Shown here: positions 1-7,645 of the stretch, in pieces
Numbering within the stretch: the first letter of the stretch is position 1
Layout: each line of letters opens with the position of its first letter
DNA from: Nitrospiraceae bacterium
Lineage (GTDB): Bacteria; Nitrospirota; Thermodesulfovibrionia; Thermodesulfovibrionales; Dissulfurispiraceae
Direction: 5' to 3'
Assembly (NCBI GenBank): GCA_003170655.1
Contig: PMYY01000025.1
Location: 1 to 9,992 of the forward strand
DNA: 9,992 nucleotides
Made by a program: the position numbers and the translations under genes
The notes under the pieces: generated by a model
Seen by the model: the letters and a program-made list of their open reading frames with translations, nothing else
Told to the model about the DNA's origin: nothing
Databases searched by the model: none

Positions 1-42
1 TTTTTCAGTTAAGGGGGCAAGATGGCGAAAGGGGACATTATC

Positions 43-1314
43 ATGGTAAGTCAGAGGGAACTGAAACTATTACACGTAATACACAAGGTACTTGAAGGCG
101 CAATAACGCAGGCTACGGCTGCTGGGTTGGTTTCATTGAGCGAGAGGCAGATACGTCGCCTTGTGAAGAAGATACGTGCCGAAGGTGGCGAAGGGATACT
201 GCACAAGTCCCGTGGCAGGGAATCGAGCAGGAGATTGCCGGCGAAACTTAAGGACCGGGTAGTCGATCTGTACCGACGGAAGTACACGGGGTTTGGACCG
301 ACATTTGCGGCAGAGAAGCTTGCTGAAATCGACAAGGTCGACATAAGCGATGAGACATTACACAAGTGGCTTTTGGAGAGCGGGCAATGGGTAAGAGGCC
401 GCAAAGGCAAAGCACACCGGCAGTGGAGAGAAAGAAGACATCACCATGGAGAACTGCTGCAGATGGACGGTTCGCATCACGACTGGTTTGAAGGTCGTGG
501 TCCCAAGTGTGTACTCATGGGAATGATAGACGACGCAACCGGGAATATATACGGCGAATTTCACTCCTACGAAGGCACACTCCCGGCCATGGCCTGCTTT
601 AAAGGGTATATACAGAAGTATGGCATTCCGTTGGCTGTTTATGTGGACAGGCACACAACGTACAAGTCGACGACCAAGGTGACGATGGAGGACGAGATGG
701 CCGGAGTTTGTCCTTTGAGCGAGTTTGGCAGAGCCATGGCGGAGTTTGAAGTAGAGATGATCTATGCACACTCTCCACAGGCCAAGGGGCAAGTTGAGAG
801 GCTTTTCCAGACCCTTCAGGACCGACTGGTAAAGGAGATGAGACTTCTGGGCATCAGTTCGATCAAGGCAGCAAATAAGTTCCTGAAGACTTATCTATCG
901 AAGTTCAACAAGCAGTTCTCCGTTAAGCCCGCCAACGAAGCGGATCTCCATCGTGCAGTCCCTGAGGGATTAGATCTCGACAAGGTTCTTTGCATCAGGA
1001 CGAATCGGGCGCTCAGGAATGACTTTACTGTGGCACATGACAAGAAACTCTACCAGGTGGAGACCGCTGTGCAGACCGACACAGTCCTTGTCGAAGAGAA
1101 GATAGACGGCTCTATGGTTATAAGTCATAAGGGCAAGCAACTTAAGATCTGGGAAATACTGGAGAGGCCCGAAAAAGCTACTCCTCGTAAACGCAAATAC
1201 AGGGGTCCAAAGTCCGGAGCCAAGAGACTTATTATTCCAATCGAGCGTCTTCTGTGGAATGATGGTGCTCAAGCTGAAAGCAGCCCCGAAAGCAGGCAAT
1301 CACATGCTGCTTAA
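43..1314 (+). CDS. DDE transposase, ISNCY/IS1202 family
   Basis: This is the transposase that cuts and joins the ends of its insertion sequence. Counting from the ATG at 43 (423 aa), residues about 10-45 form a helix-turn-helix of the type that reads terminal repeats. The rve-like catalytic core follows: first Asp in QMDGSHHDWF (D142), second in YVDRHTTYKS (D202), and Glu in AKGQVERLFQ (E252). The IDDATG segment between the first two is also typical. A basic C-terminal tail (KATPRKRKYRG) ends the protein. The frame is intact and of normal length for the family, so the enzyme may be active. An ATG at 22 is also in frame, but the AAAGGGG at 28-34 sits 8 bases before the ATG at 43, and family members tend to start at that region. 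The family is recognised from motif pattern only; the exact subgroup is uncertain. Confidence 0.88.
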   Translation: MVSQRELKLLHVIHKVLEGAITQATAAGLVSLSERQIRRLVKKIRAEGGEGILHKSRGRESSRRLPAKLKDRVVDLYRRKYTGFGPTFAAEKLAEIDKVDISDETLHKWLLESGQWVRGRKGKAHRQWRERRHHHGELLQMDGSHHDWFEGRGPKCVLMGMIDDATGNIYGEFHSYEGTLPAMACFKGYIQKYGIPLAVYVDRHTTYKSTTKVTMEDEMAGVCPLSEFGRAMAEFEVEMIYAHSPQAKGQVERLFQTLQDRLVKEMRLLGISSIKAANKFLKTYLSKFNKQFSVKPANEADLHRAVPEGLDLDKVLCIRTNRALRNDFTVAHDKKLYQVETAVQTDTVLVEEKIDGSMVISHKGKQLKIWEILERPEKATPRKRKYRGPKSGAKRLIIPIERLLWNDGAQAESSPESRQSHAA

Positions 1315-1318
1315 AACC

Positions 1319-1360
1319 GGACATTTTCATTTTGGTAGAAATAGGACATTTTCACTTTGG
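1319..1360 (+). repeat. Two 17-bp direct repeats at the IS right end
   Basis: GGACATTTTCATTTTGG at 1319-1335 and GGACATTTTCACTTTGG at 1344-1360 differ at one base and start exactly 25 bp apart. They begin just after the transposase stop codon. Iterated GACATTT-type repeats at element ends are what transposase-binding sites look like in this kind of IS. The matching inverted copies expected at the left end are outside the window. The repeat is seen directly; the role as a binding site is inference. Confidence 0.7.
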
Positions 1361-1383
1361 CTTGACAAATCTGAGGTTTTATC

Positions 1384-1412
1384 TTGACATTTAACATATA
1401 AATGAATATAAA
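1384..1412 (+). promoter_or_regulatory. Sigma-70-type promoter of the efflux operon
   Basis: A perfect -35 box TTGACA (1384-1389) is followed, after a 17-bp spacer, by TATAAA (1407-1412), one base from the consensus -10. The predicted transcription start, about 7 bases after the -10, falls near 1419. This would place an ATG at 1420 at the very 5' end of the message. The surrounding sequence is very AT-rich, so chance matches to the -10 are easy, but the box pair and spacing together are strong. It is the only good promoter seen before the five-gene cluster. Confidence 0.7.
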
Positions 1413-1425
1413 TATATTTATGTTA
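1392..1425. promoter_or_regulatory. Imperfect inverted repeat over the promoter, candidate ArsR operator
   Basis: TAACATA (1392-1398) and TATGTTA (1419-1425) are exact inverted copies centred at 1408.5, with partial matches continuing inward. The repeat covers the promoter spacer, the -10 box and the likely transcription start. A bound dimer there would block RNA polymerase. ArsR-family repressors typically bind AT-rich imperfect palindromes over their own promoter, so autoregulation is the simple reading. The palindrome is seen; binding is inference. Confidence 0.5.
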
Positions 1426-1833
1426 GAAATTGCGGAATCCATGAAGCTGCTTTCAGACCGGTCGCGGTTGAGGATACTCATGCTCATCGCCGGCAGGGAA
1501 CTCTGTGTCTGCCAGATTATGGGTGTGCTCGGGATGTCTCAGCCGCTCGTTTCGCGAAACCTTTCCCTGTTAAATAAGGGTGGTTTTCTCGATGACCGGC
1601 GGGACGGCAAAATGATATTTTACACGGTAAAAAAGAAACCCCGCAAATTGCAGCGTCTACTGCTGGATGTGCTTTCAGATGTGCTGAGAGACGACCGGCT
1701 TGTGACCATCGATATCAAATCACTCGGAGAATGCCAGGAGTTCCAGAAGCAGAGCGGAAAATGCGGAATGGAGACATATCTCGCTTATATGAAAAAGAAG
1801 GCCCGGAAGTCGCGGGGCGCTTCGGGGCGGTGA
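1420..1833 (+). CDS. ArsR-family metal/thiol-responsive transcriptional repressor
   Basis: Small winged-helix repressor, expected to act as a cytoplasmic dimer on the promoter just upstream. Counting from the ATG at 1420 (137 aa), the opening KLLSDRSRLRILMLI is the standard ArsR helix. The sensing helix carries ELCVCQI with C29 and C31, the CxC pair used by ArsR for As(III)/Sb(III). The recognition helix follows (MSQPLVSRNLSLL, about 39-51), then the wing DRRDGKMIFYTV (about 59-70). The tail adds C105 and C115, which could join the site or form another. The third E. coli cysteine (C37) is replaced. A longer frame starts at 1402, but that ATG lies before the predicted -10 box, so 1420 (possibly leaderless) or 1441 (Met before KLLSD) is more likely. 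It is the first gene of the efflux operon. Family is certain; the ligand is inferred. Confidence 0.9.
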   Translation: MLEIAESMKLLSDRSRLRILMLIAGRELCVCQIMGVLGMSQPLVSRNLSLLNKGGFLDDRRDGKMIFYTVKKKPRKLQRLLLDVLSDVLRDDRLVTIDIKSLGECQEFQKQSGKCGMETYLAYMKKKARKSRGASGR

Positions 1834-1838
1834 ATTTG

Positions 1839-3227
1839 ATGCAGATAGTAGAAAATATGTTTTCCTTAAAAGCCACGGGGTTGTCTTTCCGCGGGGCGGC
1901 TTCAACGGCAGGCCTGCTTATATCCTTACTTTTTGTTACGACTGTTTTTGGAGCAGACAGAACTGTCACTTTGAAGGAGGCTGTCTCAATTGCACTCAAG
2001 GACAATCACGAATTAAAGGCCTTCGGTTATGATATCGATACCGAGGCCGAAAACGTCGGTATAGCACGAAGCGCATTGTTTCCGCATCTCTCCTTTGAAG
2101 AGAGGTTCATGCGGACGGACAATCCGACGGCGGCCTTTTCAGCCAAGCTTAACCAGCGCCGTTTTACACAGCAGGATTTTGCCATCGATTCGTTAAATGA
2201 TCCGCAGCCCATCAATGATTTCCAATCGTCTTTTTCTCTCGAGCAGATTATCTTTTCCAGCAGAGCTATGATAGGACTTGATATGTCCAAAATCCAACGT
2301 GATGGCAGAAAAGAAGAACTGCTCCGCAAGAAGCAGGAAATCGCCTTTCAGGTCATAAAGACTTTCTTGTCCGTTCAGACCGCAAGACAGTATGTTCAGG
2401 CTGCCGTACAGGGTGTGAAGGACGCTGAAGAGCATCGGCGGACCGCTCAGCTTCGTTACGACTCAGAGCTTGGACTTTATTCCGACGTGTTGCGGGCATC
2501 GACGGCCATTGACGCGGCCAGCCAGGGACTTGTTGCTGCTCAGACCAATCTTGATGTTGCGAAGAGGGCTTTGGGACTTCTCATGGGCATATCGGAATCA
2601 GTGGATGTTTTGGATGATACCATTGTGATTCCTCGGAGAGAGCTTGACGTCTATGTCCGGAGTTCGTCGGCGCGGAATGATGTGCAGGCTATGGAACATT
2701 ACCTCGACAATGCACGGAAGAATGTCAGCCTTGCCGGGGCGGGTTATCTGCCGGAGGTGGGAGTAGGTGGAGCTTATCAGCGCAACGATCACAGGCAGCC
2801 TCTAGGGGCTGAAGGCGACAGCTGGACCGTACAGGCTTTCCTGCGCTGGAACCTCTTTGACGGACTGAAGAGAGAGCATGAGCGCTCCAAGGCCAAACTC
2901 AAGATGTCGGAGACCGAGGAGCGGCTGGCATTCCTGAAAAAGGCTGTCTCTTTCAGGGTTTACGAAGCCTATCTAAATGATGAAGAAGCACGGAAAACGG
3001 AGGAGCTCGCTGCATCGGCGCTCAGAACTGCCGAGGAGGGAAAACGGCTGGTGGATCTCAGATACAATAACTCGCTCGCCCCAATCGTCGATCTTCTCGA
3101 TGCTCAGACGAATCTCGACCAACAGAGAGCGGCATATATTGCGCGCTGGAACGCCCACACGCTGGCGCGGGCCAATCTGAGTTTTCAGGGCGGCTTGTTG
3201 CTTCAGGACCTTGGCATTGAACCATAA
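1839..3227 (+). CDS. TolC-family outer-membrane efflux channel
   Basis: Outer-membrane factor that forms the trimeric exit duct of a tripartite pump, spanning outer membrane and periplasm. From the ATG at 1839 (462 aa) there is a signal peptide with hydrophobic core AGLLISLLFVTTVFG at about 24-38, cleaved near A39. Two repeated OEP halves follow, each made of long amphipathic helices. TLKEAVSIALKDNHEL (about 44-59) is the usual first-helix motif, and YNNSLAPIVDLLDAQTNL (about 409-426) is the equivalent motif in the second half. WNLFDGLKREHE (about 337-348) lies in the second half, where the beta-barrel strand turns back into the helices. The open frame extends back to 1731 inside arsR, but that stretch is hydrophilic and would bury the signal peptide. 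GGTGA (1829-1833) is placed 5 bases before 1839 as a ribosome-binding site and overlaps the arsR stop, so translation may be coupled. Confidence 0.92.
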   Translation: MQIVENMFSLKATGLSFRGAASTAGLLISLLFVTTVFGADRTVTLKEAVSIALKDNHELKAFGYDIDTEAENVGIARSALFPHLSFEERFMRTDNPTAAFSAKLNQRRFTQQDFAIDSLNDPQPINDFQSSFSLEQIIFSSRAMIGLDMSKIQRDGRKEELLRKKQEIAFQVIKTFLSVQTARQYVQAAVQGVKDAEEHRRTAQLRYDSELGLYSDVLRASTAIDAASQGLVAAQTNLDVAKRALGLLMGISESVDVLDDTIVIPRRELDVYVRSSSARNDVQAMEHYLDNARKNVSLAGAGYLPEVGVGGAYQRNDHRQPLGAEGDSWTVQAFLRWNLFDGLKREHERSKAKLKMSETEERLAFLKKAVSFRVYEAYLNDEEARKTEELAASALRTAEEGKRLVDLRYNNSLAPIVDLLDAQTNLDQQRAAYIARWNAHTLARANLSFQGGLLLQDLGIEP

Positions 3228-3260
3228 TTTATTTAATAACGAGACAGGAGCCGACGATTT

Positions 3261-4397
3261 ATGAATGACTTCATCTGTTTGCAAAATGGCTTGCTAAGTC
3301 GCCGGGCGGGTACGGCACCTATGTTGCTTCTTATCGTGGTTATGACTTCGCTTATCTTCGGCTGCCGCGACAAGGTATCTCCAGGGACGGCTGAGGTGAA
3401 GCGCACCCCGGTTTCAGGAGTTACAATCGTTCAACTGAACCTTTCGCCGGTAGACGACTATTATGAGACTTCGGGGACTGTCAAGGCAAAGAATGTAGGC
3501 GTGATCGCAAGCAAGATCATGGGAAGTGTCACATCCGTTGCCGTGCAGGAAGGCCAGCACGTGGGCCGGGGGCAGACCCTCCTTACGATTGATGACAGCG
3601 AAATTGCCCAGAAGGCCAAGGCAGCTGCCAGTGCTGTCGAGTCCGCGCGGCAGCAGAAGCAGTTGGCCGATGTGACATTTTCGCGATATGCAAAGCTCTA
3701 TGAGGAGAAAGCACTTTCCGGGCAGGAATTCGATCAGGTGGAGACACAGAAAAAGATAGCGGAGAGCGAGTTGGAGCGTGCAAAAGCGATGCTCAGGGAA
3801 GCTCAGACATACCAGGAGTATGCACATGTGAGAGCGCCCTTTGCCGGAGTTGTGACGGGCAAGAAGATCGACGCGGGAAGTATGGCAATGCCGGGGATGC
3901 AGCTGTTTACCGTCGAAGATACATCAGCTTTCTTAGTGGAAGCTGCGGTTGATGAAAAACTCTCCTCTAGGATCAAGGCAGGGACTCCCGTGGAGCTGGT
4001 CATAGCCGCGCTGAATCAAACCGCTAAGGGAAAAGTTTCGGAAATTGTGCCTGCAATAGATCCCATGTCGAGGACATTTATCGTAAAAGTAGCAGTAAGT
4101 GGAGCGGGCCTCAAAACTGGTATCTACGCCAAGGTAATGATACCGATCGGGACACGTGACGCACTCACGGTACCGGTTTCCTCAATCGTCGAAAAGGGGC
4201 AGCTGTCCGGCGTCTATGCGGTAGATGCAAAGGGGATCATCGCGTATCGACTCGTCCGCACCGGCAAGCACTTCGGAAGTAATCTTGAAATCCTCTCCGG
4301 TCTCAATCCCGGAGACAAGATTATAGTATCCGGGGCAGACAAGGCCATAGACGGCGGCATGATCTCCGAACAAAAAGCCGCGACCCCAGAGAAATGA
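3261..4397 (+). CDS. RND efflux periplasmic adaptor (membrane-fusion lipoprotein)
   Basis: Adaptor of the HlyD/AcrA type that joins the RND permease to the outer-membrane channel. The 378-aa product starts with a lipoprotein signal: hydrophobic MLLLIVVMTSLIFGC with the lipid-modified cysteine at C35. The -2 residue is Phe, so the lipobox is not textbook. Lipoyl half-motifs lie at about 80-110 (GSVTSVAVQEGQHVGRGQTL) and 192-220 (APFAGVVTGKKIDAGSMAM). They flank a helical hairpin at about 113-185 rich in Ala, Glu and Lys. A beta-barrel (about 225-297) and a membrane-proximal domain (about 298-370, ending LNPGDKIIVSGADKAIDGG) follow. A GGAG at 3246-3249 serves the start. Its stop overlaps the start of the next gene in ATGA (4394-4397). 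No metal-binding His/Met-rich segment is visible, unlike many heavy-metal adaptors. Confidence 0.93.
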   Translation: MNDFICLQNGLLSRRAGTAPMLLLIVVMTSLIFGCRDKVSPGTAEVKRTPVSGVTIVQLNLSPVDDYYETSGTVKAKNVGVIASKIMGSVTSVAVQEGQHVGRGQTLLTIDDSEIAQKAKAAASAVESARQQKQLADVTFSRYAKLYEEKALSGQEFDQVETQKKIAESELERAKAMLREAQTYQEYAHVRAPFAGVVTGKKIDAGSMAMPGMQLFTVEDTSAFLVEAAVDEKLSSRIKAGTPVELVIAALNQTAKGKVSEIVPAIDPMSRTFIVKVAVSGAGLKTGIYAKVMIPIGTRDALTVPVSSIVEKGQLSGVYAVDAKGIIAYRLVRTGKHFGSNLEILSGLNPGDKIIVSGADKAIDGGMISEQKAATPEK

Positions 4398-7300
4398 ACA
4401 AAGAGAATGACCATATGACGGGAATCGGCATTTCAGGAAGAATTGCTAGAGCATTCATCAATTCCAAGCTGACCCCGCTAATAGTTATCGCTTCGCTTCT
4501 GCTAGGTGTCTTTGCCGTGCTCGTCACGCCGCGCGAGGAGGAGCCCCAGATTGTCGTGCCGATGATCGATGTCATGGTCGGCTATCCGGGGGCCACATCT
4601 AAAGAAGTCGAATCGCGCGTCACCCGACCGATGGAGCAGCTGTTATGGGAAATCAAGGGTGTAGAATATGTTTATTCCATAGCTAAGCCCGGCTCGAATC
4701 TCACGATAGTCAGGTTCTACGTCGGAGAGAACATGGAAGACAGCATCGTCAAGGTTTATAACAAGCTCATGTCTCATTACGACATTATCCCCGCCGGCGT
4801 GTCGCAGCCTCTTGTAAAGCCGAAATCTATCGACGACGTGCCCATCCTAACACTTACTCTGTGGAGCAAAGACGGCCGCTATTCGGGGTACGAACTGCGC
4901 AGCATTGCTGCAGAACTCTCCAGCGAATTGAAGAAGGACCAGGATGTTTCCGAGTTCACGGTCATTGGGGGACAGCGGAGGCAGGTGTCGATCACCATCG
5001 ATCCGTCAAGGCTCAAGGCATATCAGATGTCGCCGCAGCAGATACTGGGCAGCCTTCAGAAGGCGAATTTCATCCTCCCTTCCGGCTCGTTCCCGAGCGG
5101 CAACAGGGAGCTGCTTGTCGAAACGGGCGCTTTCCTGAAAAATGCAGATGAGGTCGGCAGTGTAGTTGTAGCGGCATACAACGGACGACCTGTCTATCTG
5201 CGCGATGTTGCGCGGATCAGCGATGGTCCGGAAGATCCTGCGAATTATGTGTTCATGGGGCTCGGCCCTTCAGCTTCCAGGAAAGGGATTACCGCTGATT
5301 CCGCCGGCGAGCACGAGGCCGTGACAATCGCTGTCGCTAAAAAGAAAGGCGCCAATGCTAGCATAGTCGCCAAAGAAGCATTGCAAAAGGTCGAGGCCCT
5401 GCGCGGAGCGCTCCTGCCCTCGGATGTGCAGATCACGGTTACCCGTAATTACGGCGATACCGCAAAAGAGAAATCGGATGAATTGTTGGAGCACATGATG
5501 ATCGCTACTATTGCGGTCGTTGTCCTTATCGTTCTGGCGCTCGGATGGCGCGAATCGGTCATTGTGGCTGTAGCCGTCCCGGTAACGCTCGCCCTCACGC
5601 TGCTCATCAATTATCTGTATGGGTATACCCTAAACAGGGTCACCCTCTTCGCACTCATCTTTTCGATAGGTATCCTTGTAGATGATGCAATAGTAGTCGT
5701 TGAAAATATACATCGCCATTTCAAGCTGCACGGTGCTTCGACAGAGACCGCAGTGCGCGCAGTCGATGAGGTCGGCAATCCAACGATCCTGGCCACCTTT
5801 ACGGTCATCGCAGCTCTGCTTCCTATGGCTTTCGTCTCCGGTCTCATGGGACCCTATATGCGGCCGATTCCGGTCGGCGCATCCGCCGCCATGCTCTTTT
5901 CGCTCCTCGTCGCATTCATCGTGAGCCCATGGCTAGGATATAAGGTGCTGAAGAATGCACGCCATACTCAAGATGACGGCGAGGGACAAAAACTACACGC
6001 CTTTTATGGCAGGGTACTTCGGCCTCTGATCGAAAAACGGAACAAACGAATGATGGCCCTGTGGCTGGTCGTCATCCTGCTTGGACTTTCGGTATTGCTA
6101 GTGCCGTTGAAGATGGTGACTGTCAAGATGCTTCCCTTCGACAACAAGAGTGAACTGCAGGTGATCATTGATATGCCCGAGGGCGCTGCACTTGAGCAGA
6201 CCGCAGCCCTCACGCACGAGATGGGGGAATATCTGAAGACCGTACCGGAGGTCACCGATTATCAGTCCTACATCGGAACTGCCGCGCCCTATAATTTCAA
6301 CGGGCTCGTGCGCCACTACTTCCTGCGATCGGGTAGCAATGTGGCTGATATCCAGTTAAATTTTGTCGGCAAGGACGAACGGAGCGCTCAAAGCCATGAT
6401 ATAGCCAAGAGGATACGTCCAGGGCTTCAAACAATCGGAGACCGATACGGCGCCAGTATCAAGATAGCCGAGATCCCGCCCGGCCCTCCGGTGCTTGATA
6501 CACTGGTTGCAGAGGTCTACGGTCCCGATCCGAAACGGCAGGTCGAGATTGCAAAATCGATAAAGGACATATTTCAGAATACGGCAGGTGTAGTGGATGT
6601 TGACTGGTATGTCGAGGCGGACCAGAAAAAGCTAACGTTTGATGTAGACCGAGACAAGGCCGCACTCAGCGGCGTGAGCGTCGAGGCGGCAGCACAGAAC
6701 TTGCGAATTGCATTGAACGGCATATCAGCCGGTCCGGCCCATTTCGAACGGGAGAAGGAACCCGTGGAGCTTTTCATGCGCATGCCGATTGCGGAACGCG
6801 CATCATTGTCATCGCTTAAAGAAGTCATGGTGCCGTCTGTGTCGGGAACGCTGGTTCCGTTGTCTGAACTAGTGACGGTGAAAGAGGGCATCGATGACAA
6901 AACCATCTATCACAAGAATCTCAAGCGGGTGACATATGTTATCGGTGATGTGGCAGGCACCGAAGAGAGCCCTGTCTATGTGATCCTCAAGATGAAGGAG
7001 AAGATCAGGAACCTGAAGCTGCCGGAAGGGTATGAGCTGCAGCAATACTCGACCATCCAGCCGCCCCTCGAACAGAAGTATGCCATGAAGTGGGACGGCG
7101 AGTGGCACATCACGTATGAAGTATTCAGAGACCTGGGCATCGCCTTCGCTGCCGTACTCGTTCTGATCTACATACTTGTAGTTGCATGGTTCAGGAGCTT
7201 CGTGATCCCGCTGATCATTATGGCCCCGATCCCTCTCACGCTTGTGGGAATCCTGCCGGGACACTGGATATTCGGCGCCTTCTTCACGGCGACGTCGATG

Positions 7301-7618
7301 ATAGGATTCATTGCACTGTCGGGCATCATAGTAAGAAATTCGATCCTGCTCGTCGACTTCATCCAGATGGAATGGAGTGCGGGCGGAGATCTCAAAGATG
7401 CAGTTATCAGGGCCGGAGCGGTGCGCTTCAGGCCGATCGTGCTGACCGCGGCGGCAGTTGTGGTCGGCTCTTTCGTCATGCTCTTCGATCCGATATTCCA
7501 GGGACTGGCGATTGCGATGATGTGCGGCGCAGTGGCTGCTACTGGGCTTACACTCGTCGCGGTTCCGCTGCTTTATTATGAGGTATACAAGAACAGGCCG
7601 AGGCCGGAGAAAAAATGA
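4394..7618 (+). CDS. RND-family proton-driven efflux permease (HAE-like)
   Basis: Inner-membrane pump using the proton gradient, 1074 aa, the normal RND length. It shows the internal duplication: TM1 at about 27-44, a large periplasmic loop (45-365), TM2-TM6 (about 368-515), TM7 (about 553-572), a second loop (573-910), then TM8-TM12 (about 913-1062). TPREEEPQI after TM1 and GYPGATSKEVESRVTRPMEQ are typical of the family. TM4 holds the proton-relay pair in GILVDDAIVVVENIHRHF (D430, D431), the hydrophobe/amphiphile pattern rather than the VDG of CzcA/CusA metal pumps. The TM10 lysine of AcrB (K940) is replaced by Arg in SGIIVRNSILLVDF (R981). The ATGA overlap with the adaptor gene indicates translational coupling. 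An ATG at 4415 is an alternative start. The substrate cannot be read from sequence; arsenite, organic toxicants or solvents are all possible. Confidence 0.95.
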   Translation: MNKENDHMTGIGISGRIARAFINSKLTPLIVIASLLLGVFAVLVTPREEEPQIVVPMIDVMVGYPGATSKEVESRVTRPMEQLLWEIKGVEYVYSIAKPGSNLTIVRFYVGENMEDSIVKVYNKLMSHYDIIPAGVSQPLVKPKSIDDVPILTLTLWSKDGRYSGYELRSIAAELSSELKKDQDVSEFTVIGGQRRQVSITIDPSRLKAYQMSPQQILGSLQKANFILPSGSFPSGNRELLVETGAFLKNADEVGSVVVAAYNGRPVYLRDVARISDGPEDPANYVFMGLGPSASRKGITADSAGEHEAVTIAVAKKKGANASIVAKEALQKVEALRGALLPSDVQITVTRNYGDTAKEKSDELLEHMMIATIAVVVLIVLALGWRESVIVAVAVPVTLALTLLINYLYGYTLNRVTLFALIFSIGILVDDAIVVVENIHRHFKLHGASTETAVRAVDEVGNPTILATFTVIAALLPMAFVSGLMGPYMRPIPVGASAAMLFSLLVAFIVSPWLGYKVLKNARHTQDDGEGQKLHAFYGRVLRPLIEKRNKRMMALWLVVILLGLSVLLVPLKMVTVKMLPFDNKSELQVIIDMPEGAALEQTAALTHEMGEYLKTVPEVTDYQSYIGTAAPYNFNGLVRHYFLRSGSNVADIQLNFVGKDERSAQSHDIAKRIRPGLQTIGDRYGASIKIAEIPPGPPVLDTLVAEVYGPDPKRQVEIAKSIKDIFQNTAGVVDVDWYVEADQKKLTFDVDRDKAALSGVSVEAAAQNLRIALNGISAGPAHFEREKEPVELFMRMPIAERASLSSLKEVMVPSVSGTLVPLSELVTVKEGIDDKTIYHKNLKRVTYVIGDVAGTEESPVYVILKMKEKIRNLKLPEGYELQQYSTIQPPLEQKYAMKWDGEWHITYEVFRDLGIAFAAVLVLIYILVVAWFRSFVIPLIIMAPIPLTLVGILPGHWIFGAFFTATSMIGFIALSGIIVRNSILLVDFIQMEWSAGGDLKDAVIRAGAVRFRPIVLTAAAVVVGSFVMLFDPIFQGLAIAMMCGAVAATGLTLVAVPLLYYEVYKNRPRPEKK

Positions 7619-7645
7619 TCATGCTTAATAAAGGAGGCAACTACC

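Larger units (their letters stand above)
1..1367 (+). mobile_element. Insertion sequence, IS1202/ISNCY type, right-hand part
   Basis: The element consists of a single intact transposase gene plus a short right-end region holding two 17-bp direct repeats. The right boundary is placed at the CTTGACA ending at 1367, because many IS ends finish in CA and read TGT inward on the other strand. A second CTTGACA ends at 1389, so the true boundary could lie there instead. The left end, its inverted repeat and any target-site duplication lie before position 1, so the boundary cannot be confirmed here. The element sits immediately upstream of the efflux operon promoter and is transcribed toward it. Family assignment rests on the transposase; the boundary is inference. 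Confidence 0.6.

Noticed and set aside
358..792. 144-codon open frame on the minus strand inside the transposase gene
   Set aside because: Fully opposite an intact DDE transposase; its translation has no recognisable domain and no ribosome-binding site was evident.
1362..1390. A second promoter using TTGACA at 1362-1367
   Set aside because: At a 16-18 bp spacing there is no sequence resembling a -10 box.
1731..1838. Upstream extension of the tolC-like gene overlapping arsR
   Set aside because: The extra 36 residues are hydrophilic, come from the arsR coding region in another frame, and would put the signal peptide in the middle of the protein.
4394..7618. Heavy-metal (CzcA/CusA) identity for the RND permease, suggested by the ArsR neighbour
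   Set aside because: TM4 reads VDDAIVVVEN rather than the VDGAV pattern of heavy-metal pumps, and the adaptor lacks His/Met-rich metal segments.
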